Translations under genes and position numbers: made by a program
Notes under the pieces: generated by a model
The model's input: only the letters and a program-made list of their open reading frames with translations
Database searches by the model: none
Told to the model about the DNA's origin: nothing
NCBI RefSeq assembly: GCF_009765735.1
Contig: NZ_LMUW01000007.1
Span: 34,035-98,034 of the forward strand
Direction of reading: 5' to 3'
DNA from: Xenophilus sp. L33
Lineage (GTDB): Bacteria > Pseudomonadota > Gammaproteobacteria > Burkholderiales > Burkholderiaceae_C
Length of the DNA stretch: 64,000 bases
Shown here: piece after piece, positions 1 through 7,510 of the stretch
How positions within the stretch are numbered: the first letter of the stretch is position 1
How the letters are laid out: the number at the start of each line of letters is the position of its first letter

Positions 1-684
1 CGCGGCCACCACCCTGCGCGACGCCGCGCGGGCCGCCACCTGGTCCAGGCCGATGTAGCGCAGCGCCTTCACCTCGCGCGCGATCGCCTCGGTGATGCGG
101 GCCTGCGTCTCCTCGCCCTCGACCACCGACACCAGCTGCAGCAGCAGCTCGTCGACCAGGGCCTGGTGCCGGCCGTCGGCGGTCAGCGCGTCGAGCGCCT
201 GCGCCGCCAGCCGCGAAAGGTCGACCTGCGCCAGCCCGGCGGCGGCCATGCGCCCGAGGAATTCGCGCACCCGTGCATCGTCGAAGGCCGAGAGGCCGTA
301 GCGAACCGCCGCGACCAGGTGCCCGCCCAGCTGCTCGGCGCGCTCCGGCCGCGACAGCCAGCCCGCCAGCCGCGCCGCCGGATCGAACTGCGCCAGCTTG
401 GCCAGCACCTGCGGCGTGCTCAGGAAGTTGTTGCAGAAGAAGCCGGCCAGCTTGGCGCCGATGCGGTCCTTGTTGGCCGGGATGATCGCGGTGTGCGGGA
501 TCGGCAGGCCGAGCGGATGGCTGAACAGCGCCGTCACCGCGAACCAGTCCGCGATGCCGCCGACCATCGCCGCCTCGGCGAAGGCCGCCACGTAGCCCCA
601 GGCCGGATGCCGTGATTGCAGCGCGGTCGCGAGCGCGTAGAGCAGCGCGGCGGCGCACAGGAGGCCGAGCGCCACCCGCTTCAT
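1..684 (-). CDS. DUF445 family membrane protein, partial (C-terminus off the left edge)
   Basis: The reading frame is open from an ATG at 684 to the window edge, giving 228 codons with no stop, so the gene is cut by the window. The N-terminus is a hydrophobic segment (about residues 4-20) followed by the DUF445 signature region: GGIADWFAVTALF, then HPLGLPIPHTAIIP and NKDRIG. The family (E. coli YjiN relatives) consists of inner-membrane proteins of unknown biochemical role. The start lies 7 nt after the argE stop on the same strand, so the two genes are probably co-transcribed. Family assignment is confident; function is unknown. Confidence 0.85.
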   Translation of the reverse strand, partial: MKRVALGLLCAAALLYALATALQSRHPAWGYVAAFAEAAMVGGIADWFAVTALFSHPLGLPIPHTAIIPANKDRIGAKLAGFFCNNFLSTPQVLAKLAQFDPAARLAGWLSRPERAEQLGGHLVAAVRYGLSAFDDARVREFLGRMAAAGLAQVDLSRLAAQALDALTADGRHQALVDELLLQLVSVVEGEETQARITEAIAREVKALRYIGLDQVAARAASRRVVAA

Positions 685-691
685 CGTGCGC

Positions 692-1900
692 TCAGCGGAT
701 TTCCCTCACCGCCGCCAGCTCGCGCAGGAACTGCTCGCAGCGCGCCAGCTGCTTCAGGGTGACGTATTCGTCCGGCTGGTGCGCCTGGGTGATGCTGCCC
801 GGCCCGCAGACCACGGTCGGGATGCCCGCGCCCTTGAAGAGGCCGGCCTCGGTGCCGAAGGCCACCAGCGTGGTGCGCGGCTCCTTGGCCAGGCGCAGCG
901 CCAGCCGGGTGATCGGCTCGTCGGCGCTGCTCTGGAAGGCCGGCACCTCGCAGATCGTCTCGAAGCTGAAGCCGGCCTCGGGCGCGACCTTCTTCATCGC
1001 CACCTCGGTGCGGCCGGCGAAGGCGGTGACTTCCTTTTGCATCTTCGCCACGTCGGCGGTCGGCAGGTTGCGGAATTCGTAGCGGAACTCGGCGTCGCGC
1101 GGCACCACGTTGTCGGCGATGCCGCCGTGGAACTGGCCCACGCTGGCGGTGCTGAAAGGCACGTCGAAGCCGGGATAGCGGGTCTCGTCGCGCTCGAAGC
1201 CCTCGGCCATGTCGCGCAGCTTGCCGACCACCCGCGCGCCCATCTCGATCGCGTTGACCGACTGCGGCGTCAGCGACGAATGGGCTTCCTTGCCGCGCAC
1301 GCAGCACTTGTAGCGGTAGACGCCCTTGTGCGCGATGGCCGGCACCATCAGGGTCGGCTCGCCGATGATGCAGGCCAGCGGCCGCACGCCCTGTTCCTTC
1401 ATGTCGGCGATCAGCTCGCGCACGCCGAAGCAGCCGACCTCCTCGTCGTAGCTGAAGGCGAAGTGCACCGCGTAGGGCGAGTCGCTCTCGATGAAGCTCT
1501 CGGCATTGGCCAGCGCGATCGCGATGAAGCTCTTCATGTCGGCGGCGCCGCGGCCGTACAGGCGCGGCTCGGTGCGCACCTCGTCGGCGTCGGCGCGGTC
1601 GCCGGGCCAGTCCTGCACGATGGCCGACAGCGGGTCGACGCTCCAGTCCTGGCCGTCCCAGGGCACGGTGTCGGTGTGGCCGGAGACGATCACGCCCGAC
1701 TTCTGGCCGCTGCCCAGCGTGGCGAACAGGTTGGCCTTGGTCTTGTCGGCGTTGTAGGTCAGCCGGCTCTTGATGCCCAGGTGCGCCAGGTGGTCGCGGG
1801 CGAAGGTGATCAGCTCCAGGTTGCTGTTGGCGCTGACGGTGTTCATGCGCACCAGCGTCTGCGCGAGTTCGAGGCTGCGAAGGGAAAGCTGATGTGACAT
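692..1900 (-). CDS. argE: acetylornithine deacetylase (M20A peptidase family)
   Basis: ArgE hydrolyses N2-acetylornithine to ornithine and acetate in the linear arginine pathway; it is a cytoplasmic dinuclear metal enzyme. From the ATG at 1900 (402 aa, normal length) the M20 ligands are visible: the SGHTDTVPWDG motif with His75 and Asp77, GRGAADMK with Asp121, the DEEVGCFG pair Glu153/Glu154, GEPT with Glu181, and a late His in GPGSITQAHQPDEY. The frame stays open upstream to 2005, but that extension reads like spacer. A second ATG at 1909 would add three residues; neither has a clear ribosome binding site. argB lies about 60 kb away in this window, so the arginine genes are dispersed. A DUF445 gene follows after 7 nt. 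Confidence 0.9.
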   Translation of the reverse strand: MSHQLSLRSLELAQTLVRMNTVSANSNLELITFARDHLAHLGIKSRLTYNADKTKANLFATLGSGQKSGVIVSGHTDTVPWDGQDWSVDPLSAIVQDWPGDRADADEVRTEPRLYGRGAADMKSFIAIALANAESFIESDSPYAVHFAFSYDEEVGCFGVRELIADMKEQGVRPLACIIGEPTLMVPAIAHKGVYRYKCCVRGKEAHSSLTPQSVNAIEMGARVVGKLRDMAEGFERDETRYPGFDVPFSTASVGQFHGGIADNVVPRDAEFRYEFRNLPTADVAKMQKEVTAFAGRTEVAMKKVAPEAGFSFETICEVPAFQSSADEPITRLALRLAKEPRTTLVAFGTEAGLFKGAGIPTVVCGPGSITQAHQPDEYVTLKQLARCEQFLRELAAVREIR

Positions 1901-1986
1901 GCGGGCCATTGTCGGGGAAGTCTCGGCAAAGCCGGGTAGGCCCGCGCCGCCGTTCTGCGCCACCGCGGGGCCGTCGGGCCCGGGCT

Positions 1987-2021
1987 TTGCGGCCTTTCCG
2001 GGCAAAGTCTAGACTCCGGTC
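1987..2021 (+). promoter_or_regulatory. candidate promoter giving a leaderless mRNA
   Basis: TTGCGG (1987-1992) and TAGACT (2010-2015) are separated by exactly 17 nt and resemble sigma-70 -35 and -10 boxes. The ATG of the next gene is at 2022, only 6 nt after the -10 box, so the predicted start of transcription would fall on or beside the start codon. No purine-rich ribosome binding site precedes that ATG. The -10 box lies within a 10-bp palindrome, AGTCTAGACT (2006-2015). Inferred from sequence only. Confidence 0.45.
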
Positions 2022-3227
2022 ATGCAACTCATCGATTCCCTCGTCACCCAGGCGGCCGGCATCGCCGCGGTCCGACGCGACCTCCACGCCCACCCGGAAC
2101 TGTGCTTTCACGAGGTCCGCACCGCCGAGGTGGTGGCGGCCAAGCTGACCGAATGGGGCATCCCGATCCACCGAGGCCTGGCCGCCACCGGCGTGATCGG
2201 CATCGTCAAGAACGGCACCAGCTCGCGCGCGGTCGGCCTGCGCGCCGACATGGACGCCCTGCCGGTGACCGAGCTCAACACCTTCGCCCACGCCAGCCAG
2301 CACCACGGCAAGATGCACGCCTGCGGCCACGACGGCCACACCGCGATGCTGCTGGCGGCTGCCCAGCACCTGGCGAAGAACCGCAACTTCGACGGCACCG
2401 TCTACCTGATCTTCCAGCCCGCCGAAGAAGGCGGCGGCGGCGCCCGCGAGATGGTCAAGGAAGGCCTCTTCGAGCAGTTCCCGATGGAAGCAGTGTTCGG
2501 CATGCACAACTGGCCCGGCATGAAGGCCGGCCAGTTCGCGGTCAGCCCGGGCCCGGCGATGGCCTCCAGCAGCGAGTTCACGATCACGATCAAGGGCAAG
2601 GGCGGCCATGCCGCGCTGCCGCACACCGGCATCGACCCGGTGCCGGTGGGCTGCGAGATGGTGCAGGCCTTCCAGACCATCCTGACGCGCAACAAGAAGC
2701 CGGCCGACCCCGGCGTGATCTCGGTGACCATGATCCACGCCGGCGAGGCGGTCAACGTCGTTCCCGACCAGTGCGAATTGCGCGGCACGGTGCGCACCTT
2801 CTCGCTGGAGGTGCTGGACCTGATCGAGTCGCGCATGCGCTCGATCGCCGAGCACGTCAGCGCGGCGCACCAGTGCGAATGCGACTTCCGCTTCCACCGC
2901 AACTACCCGCCGACGATCAACAGCGCCGACGAGGCCAACTTCGCCCGCCGCGTGATGGCCGGCATCGTCGGCGAGGAGAACGTGCTGGTGCAGGAGCCGG
3001 CGATGACAGCCGAGGACTTCTCCTTCATGCTGCTGGCCAAGCCCGGTGCCTACGCCTTCATCGGCAACGGCGACGGCGCCCACCGCGACATGCACCACGG
3101 CGCCGGCCCGTGCACCCTGCACAACGCCAGCTACGACTTCAACGACGACCTGATCCCGCTCGGCGCCACCTGCTGGGTGCAGCTGGCCGAGCAGTTCCTG
3201 CAGAACCCGAAGGGAGCCGCGGCATGA
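2022..3227 (+). CDS. M20D family amidohydrolase (hippurate hydrolase / N-acyl-amino-acid hydrolase type)
   Basis: This is a 401-aa cytoplasmic metal-dependent amidohydrolase of the M20D group (HipO/AbgA relatives), which removes acyl groups from amino acids or small peptides. Visible marks are RRDLHAHPEL (18-27), LRADMDALPV (73-82), CGHDGH (101-106) with the metal Cys/His, and AEEGGGGA (134-141). The frame could be extended upstream, but the N-terminus aligns with the family at the ATG at 2022. The stop overlaps the next gene's start by 4 nt (ATGA), suggesting translational coupling. The exact substrate cannot be told from sequence. Confidence 0.88.
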   Translation: MQLIDSLVTQAAGIAAVRRDLHAHPELCFHEVRTAEVVAAKLTEWGIPIHRGLAATGVIGIVKNGTSSRAVGLRADMDALPVTELNTFAHASQHHGKMHACGHDGHTAMLLAAAQHLAKNRNFDGTVYLIFQPAEEGGGGAREMVKEGLFEQFPMEAVFGMHNWPGMKAGQFAVSPGPAMASSSEFTITIKGKGGHAALPHTGIDPVPVGCEMVQAFQTILTRNKKPADPGVISVTMIHAGEAVNVVPDQCELRGTVRTFSLEVLDLIESRMRSIAEHVSAAHQCECDFRFHRNYPPTINSADEANFARRVMAGIVGEENVLVQEPAMTAEDFSFMLLAKPGAYAFIGNGDGAHRDMHHGAGPCTLHNASYDFNDDLIPLGATCWVQLAEQFLQNPKGAAA

Positions 3228-4327
3228 TCGGCATCGGTGAAGCCTTCTCGCCCAGCTACGCGCAGGCACGGCAGAAGTTCCTCCAGGCCTGCGAGAAGGC
3301 CGGGCTCCAGGTGCAGTCGCACACGCATCCGCTGAAGGGCCGCGACGGCGAAGTGCTGGCCACCGACGTGGCGCTGGACGGCGACGCGAACGCGTCCCGC
3401 CTGCTCGTGGTCACCAGCGCCTGCCACGGCGTCGAAGGCCATTGCGGCAGCGGCGTCCAGGTGTTCGCGCTGCACGACGCCGAATGGCGCGAGAAGGCCA
3501 AGGCCGCGGGCGTCGCGGTGCTCTACGTGCATGCGCTCAATCCGCACGGCTTCTCGCACGGCCGCCGCGTGACCAACGAGAACGTCGACCTGAACCGCAA
3601 CTTCTGCGACTTCGGCAAGCCGCTGCCGGTCAACGAGGCCTATGCCAGCCTGCATCCGCTGCTGGTTCCCGAGACGTGGCCGCCCACCGCCGAGAACGAG
3701 ACCGCGCTCGGCGCCTGGATCGCCAAGAACGGCACGCCCGCCTTCCAGGCCGCGGTGAGCGGCGGGCAATACCAGTTCGACGACGGCCTCTTCTTCGGCG
3801 GCAAGGCGCCGACCTGGAGCAACAGGACCTTTCGCGAGGTGCTGCAGACGCATGGCCGCCAGGCCGGCCGGCTGGCCTGGATCGACCTGCACACCGGCCT
3901 CGGCCCGAACGGCGTCGGCGAGCGGATCTTCGCCTGCCGCGACGACGCCGCCGCGTACGCGCGCGCCAACGCCTGGTGGGGCACGCCGGCGACGCCGGTG
4001 ACCTCGATCTACGACGGCAGCTCGGTGTCGGCCCTGCTCACCGGCCTGAACTGGGGCGCGATCTACGACGAATGCCCGCAAGCCGAATACACCGGCATCG
4101 CGATCGAATACGGCACCGTGCCGATCATGCAGGTCATGGGCGCGCTCAGGGCCGACCACTGGCTGCACAAGCATCCGGAGGCGCCCGAGCCGCTGGCCAG
4201 CGCGATCCACGCCGGCATGCGCGAGGCCTTCTACACCGACGACGACGGCTGGCGCGGCCAGGTCGTGGCGCAGGCACGGGAAGCGATGTTGCAGGCGGTC
4301 GACGGACTGGCGGGCGCGACGCGATGA
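3224..4327 (+). CDS. DUF2817 / M14-like zinc carboxypeptidase family protein
   Basis: The 367-aa protein has the zinc-carboxypeptidase pattern of the DUF2817 group: CHGVEGHCG with His68 and Glu71, NVDLNRNF (120-127), IDLHTG with His223, and a candidate catalytic Glu295 in IAIEYGTVP. It has no signal peptide, so it probably acts in the cytoplasm. The start is fixed by an ATGA overlap with the amidohydrolase stop, and its own stop overlaps the next start the same way. A role in cleaving a peptide or amide together with the upstream amidohydrolase is a reasonable inference, but the substrate is unknown. Confidence 0.8.
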   Translation: MIGIGEAFSPSYAQARQKFLQACEKAGLQVQSHTHPLKGRDGEVLATDVALDGDANASRLLVVTSACHGVEGHCGSGVQVFALHDAEWREKAKAAGVAVLYVHALNPHGFSHGRRVTNENVDLNRNFCDFGKPLPVNEAYASLHPLLVPETWPPTAENETALGAWIAKNGTPAFQAAVSGGQYQFDDGLFFGGKAPTWSNRTFREVLQTHGRQAGRLAWIDLHTGLGPNGVGERIFACRDDAAAYARANAWWGTPATPVTSIYDGSSVSALLTGLNWGAIYDECPQAEYTGIAIEYGTVPIMQVMGALRADHWLHKHPEAPEPLASAIHAGMREAFYTDDDGWRGQVVAQAREAMLQAVDGLAGATR

Positions 4328-6399
4328 GCCTCGTGGCGAGCGAGGTCGAGGTCGAGGCCGCGGTCGACCCGGCCGCATCGAAGCGCGTCCTGGGCGCCTG
4401 CCCGCACGACTGCCCCGACACCTGTTCCTTCGTCACCACCGTGCAGGAAGGCGTGGCGGTCAAGCTGCAGGGCAACCCGGAGCATCGCCACACGGCGGGC
4501 GCGCTGTGCACCAAGGTGTCGCGCTACATCGAGCGCAACGACCATCCGGAGCGGCTGGTGCAGCCGCTCCGGCGCAGCGGCCCCAAGGGCAGCGGCCGCT
4601 TCGAGCCGGTGAGCTGGGACGTCGCGCTGGACGACATCGCCGCGCGCCTGGGCGCGCTGCAGCGCGAGGACCCCGAGTCGATCCTGCCCTACAGCTACGC
4701 CGGCACCATGGGCCTGGTGCAGGGCGAGTCGATGGACCGGCGCTTCTTCCACAAGCTGGGTGCGTCGCTGCTGGACCGCACCATCTGCTCCAGCGCCGGC
4801 GGCGAAGGCCTGGGCTACACGCTGGGCGGCAAGGTCGGCATGCGGGTCGAGTTCTTCGCCGAGGCGAAGCTGATCCTCATCTGGGGCAGCAACTCGATCG
4901 GCAGCAACCTGCATTTCTGGCGCCATGCGCTGGCGGCGCGGCGCGCAGGCGCGCGGCTGGTCTGCATCGACCCGCGCAAGAGCGAGACCGCCGACAAGTG
5001 CGACGAGCACATCGCGCTGCTGCCCGGCACCGACGGCGCCCTGGCCTTCGGGCTGATGCACCAGCTGATCGTCAACGACTGGCTCGACCACGACTACATC
5101 GCCCGCTACACGCTGGGCTGGGAGGCGCTGCGCGAACGCGCGCTGCAATGGCCGCCGGCACGCGTCGCGGCGGTCTGCGGCATTCCGGAGCAGCAGGTGA
5201 TCGACCTGGCGCGCGCCTACGGCACCACCAGGCCGGCCGCGATCCGCCTGAACTACGGCATGCAGCGGGTGCGCGGCGGCGGCAACGCGACCCGGGCGGT
5301 GGCCTGCCTGCCGGCGCTGGTCGGCGCCTGGCGGCAGCGGGCCGGCGGCCTCCTGATGAGCAGCTCCGGCCAGTTCCCCGTGCGGCGCGCCGCGGTGCAG
5401 CGGCCCGACCTGCTGGCGGGGCGCTTGCCGCGCACGATCAACATGAGCGCCATCGGCGACGCGCTGCTCGACCGCGTGCGGCCGGTGAAGGCGGTGGTGG
5501 TCTACAACAGCAACCCGGTCGCGGTCGCGCCCGACTCGGCCAAGGTGGTCGCGGGCTTCGAACGCGAGGACCTCTTCACCGTGGTGCTCGAGCAGTTCCA
5601 GACCGACACCGCCGACCTCGCCGACTACGTGCTGCCCGCCACCACGCAGCTGGAGCATTGGGACATCCACGCCAGCTACGGCCACACCGACGTGCTGCTC
5701 AACCGCCCCGCGGTGGCGCCGCGCGGCGAGGCGCACAGCAACAGCTGGATCTTCCGCGAGCTGGCGCGGCGCATGGGCTTCGACGAGCCCTGCTTCTCGG
5801 ACGACGACGAGACGCTCTGCCGCACGGCCTTTGCGCCCGAGGCGGTCGACTTCGACGAGCTGCTGGCCAAGGGCTTCGCCACCCTGAAGCTGCCCGAGGC
5901 GCCCTATGCCGAAGGCAACTTCCCGACGCCTTCGGGCCTGTGCGAATTCTTCAGCGCGCGGCTCGCGGCGCAGGGCGTCGACGGCCTGCCCGACCACGTG
6001 CCCAACTACGAGCCGGCGGGCAGCTCGACCGACTTCCCGCTGGCGATGATCTCGCCGCCGGCGCGCAACTTCCTCAACTCCAGCTTCGTCAACGTGCGCA
6101 GCCTGCGCGCGATCGAGGTCGAGCCGCTGCTCGAGATCCACGCCGAGGATGCGGCGCCGCGCGGCATCGTCGACGGCGCGACCGTGCGCATCTTCAACCA
6201 GCGCGGCGAATACCGCTGCCGCGCCGAGGTGTCGCCGCGCGCCCGGCCCGGCGTGGTCAACGGGCTGGGCATCTGGTGGCGCAAGCTCGGCATCGACGGC
6301 ACCAACGTCAACCAGCTCACCAGCCAGCGGCTGACCGACATCGGCCGCGGCCCGACCTTCTACGACTGCCTGGTGGAAGTCGAAGCCGTCGCATCATGA
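4324..6399 (+). CDS. molybdopterin-dependent oxidoreductase (DMSO reductase superfamily) with N-terminal 4Fe-4S site
   Basis: This 691-aa protein has the layout of prokaryotic molybdopterin oxidoreductases. An N-terminal cysteine set (Cys26, Cys30, Cys34 and Cys62) should bind a 4Fe-4S cluster. It is followed by the catalytic domain (ICSSAGGEG, WGSNSIGSN, IDPRKSETAD, VLPATTQLEHWD) and a C-terminal molydopterin dinucleotide-binding region (MISPPARNFLNSSF, GLGIWWRK). There is no Tat signal, so a cytoplasmic location is likely. No dedicated electron-transfer subunit is encoded beside it. It is coupled by 4-nt overlaps to the peptidase upstream and the lipoprotein downstream. The substrate is unknown. 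Confidence 0.87.
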   Translation: MSLVASEVEVEAAVDPAASKRVLGACPHDCPDTCSFVTTVQEGVAVKLQGNPEHRHTAGALCTKVSRYIERNDHPERLVQPLRRSGPKGSGRFEPVSWDVALDDIAARLGALQREDPESILPYSYAGTMGLVQGESMDRRFFHKLGASLLDRTICSSAGGEGLGYTLGGKVGMRVEFFAEAKLILIWGSNSIGSNLHFWRHALAARRAGARLVCIDPRKSETADKCDEHIALLPGTDGALAFGLMHQLIVNDWLDHDYIARYTLGWEALRERALQWPPARVAAVCGIPEQQVIDLARAYGTTRPAAIRLNYGMQRVRGGGNATRAVACLPALVGAWRQRAGGLLMSSSGQFPVRRAAVQRPDLLAGRLPRTINMSAIGDALLDRVRPVKAVVVYNSNPVAVAPDSAKVVAGFEREDLFTVVLEQFQTDTADLADYVLPATTQLEHWDIHASYGHTDVLLNRPAVAPRGEAHSNSWIFRELARRMGFDEPCFSDDDETLCRTAFAPEAVDFDELLAKGFATLKLPEAPYAEGNFPTPSGLCEFFSARLAAQGVDGLPDHVPNYEPAGSSTDFPLAMISPPARNFLNSSFVNVRSLRAIEVEPLLEIHAEDAAPRGIVDGATVRIFNQRGEYRCRAEVSPRARPGVVNGLGIWWRKLGIDGTNVNQLTSQRLTDIGRGPTFYDCLVEVEAVAS

Positions 6400-7508
6400 G
6401 CCTTCGGCGCAAGGGGCTGGGCGCGGCGGTCGTGCTGGTGGTGGCCGCCGGCGCCGCATTGCTGGCGGGCTGCGCCGACGTCGGCTACTACTGGCAATCG
6501 GCCAGCGGCCACATCGGCATCATGCGGGCGGCGCGGCCGGTGCCCGAGGTGATCGACGACCCGCACACCTCCGAGACGCTCAAGGCCAAGCTGGCGCTGA
6601 CCCAGCGCATGCGCCACTACGCGGTCGTCGACCTCGACCTGCCTGACAACCCCAGCTACAAGTCCTATGCCGACCTGCATCGCTCGGCGGCGATCTGGAA
6701 CGTGGTGGCGGCGCCCGCGCATTCGCTCAAGCTCAACACCTGGTGCTTTCCGATCGCCGGCTGTGTCGGCTACCGCGGCTACTACGACGAATCGGCGGCC
6801 AAGGCCGAGGCGGCCCGGCTGAAGGCGCAGGGGCTGGAGGTCGAGGTCTATCCGGTGCCCGCCTATTCGACCCTCGGCTGGATGAACTGGGCCGGCGGCG
6901 ATCCGCTCCTGTCGACCTTCATCGGCTACCCGGAAGGCGAACTGGCGCGGATCATGTTCCACGAACTGGCGCACCAGGTGCTCTACGTGCCGGACGACAC
7001 CGTCTTCAACGAGTCCTATGCGACCGCGGTCGAGCGCATCGGCGGCGCGCGCTGGCTGAAGACCCAGTCCGGCGAAGCGGCGCGCGATGAATATGCGGCC
7101 TTCGACGCGCGGCGCCAGCAGTTCCGCGCGCTGATGGCCGAGACCCGCCAGGCGCTGGAGCAGGTCTACGACTCGCCCGAGGCCAAGGCCGAGAACTGGG
7201 CCGCAGTGGACGCGATGAAGGCCGCGGCCATGGCGCGCTTCCGCGAGCGTTACGCGGCGCTGCGGGCCGGCTGGAGCGGGCCGCGGCAGGGCGCGTACGA
7301 CGCCTACGTGGCAAGCGCGAACAACGCGACCTTCGGCGCGCAGGCCGCCTACGACGAACTGGTGCCGGGCTTCGAGGGGCTGTTCGAGCGCGAAGGCGAG
7401 GACTGGCCGAAGTTCTTCGCGGCGGTGAAGAAACTGTCGAAGCTGCCCAAGGCCGACCGCGACCGCATCCTGAAGGCGGATGCCGCCGAAGCCCACGCGC
7501 CGGCCTGA
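6396..7508 (+). CDS. putative aminopeptidase lipoprotein (COG4324 type, HELAH zinc motif)
   Basis: The 370-aa protein begins with a signal peptide and a lipobox (LLAGC, Cys26), so it should be a periplasm-facing lipoprotein. The gluzincin motif HELAH (189-193) and a downstream Glu206 in FNESYAT form a probable zinc site. Family members are annotated as predicted aminopeptidases. The C-terminal third is rich in charged helices. The start is set by an ATGA overlap with the preceding stop. The following acyltransferase begins 2 nt after this gene's stop. Confidence 0.82.
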   Translation: MSLRRKGLGAAVVLVVAAGAALLAGCADVGYYWQSASGHIGIMRAARPVPEVIDDPHTSETLKAKLALTQRMRHYAVVDLDLPDNPSYKSYADLHRSAAIWNVVAAPAHSLKLNTWCFPIAGCVGYRGYYDESAAKAEAARLKAQGLEVEVYPVPAYSTLGWMNWAGGDPLLSTFIGYPEGELARIMFHELAHQVLYVPDDTVFNESYATAVERIGGARWLKTQSGEAARDEYAAFDARRQQFRALMAETRQALEQVYDSPEAKAENWAAVDAMKAAAMARFRERYAALRAGWSGPRQGAYDAYVASANNATFGAQAAYDELVPGFEGLFEREGEDWPKFFAAVKKLSKLPKADRDRILKADAAEAHAPA

Positions 7509-7510
7509 CC

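Noticed and set aside
681..3269. A very long minus-strand open frame across argE and the M20D gene
   Set aside because: It is out of frame with argE and antisense to the M20D gene, both of which show complete catalytic motifs; its translation is low-complexity Arg/Gly/Ala/His-rich, typical of a GC-rich shadow frame.
4231..6141. 636-codon minus-strand open frame opposite the molybdoenzyme
   Set aside because: No family motif; the plus strand carries the 4Fe-4S cysteines and cofactor motifs, and the antisense frame follows from GC-rich third positions.
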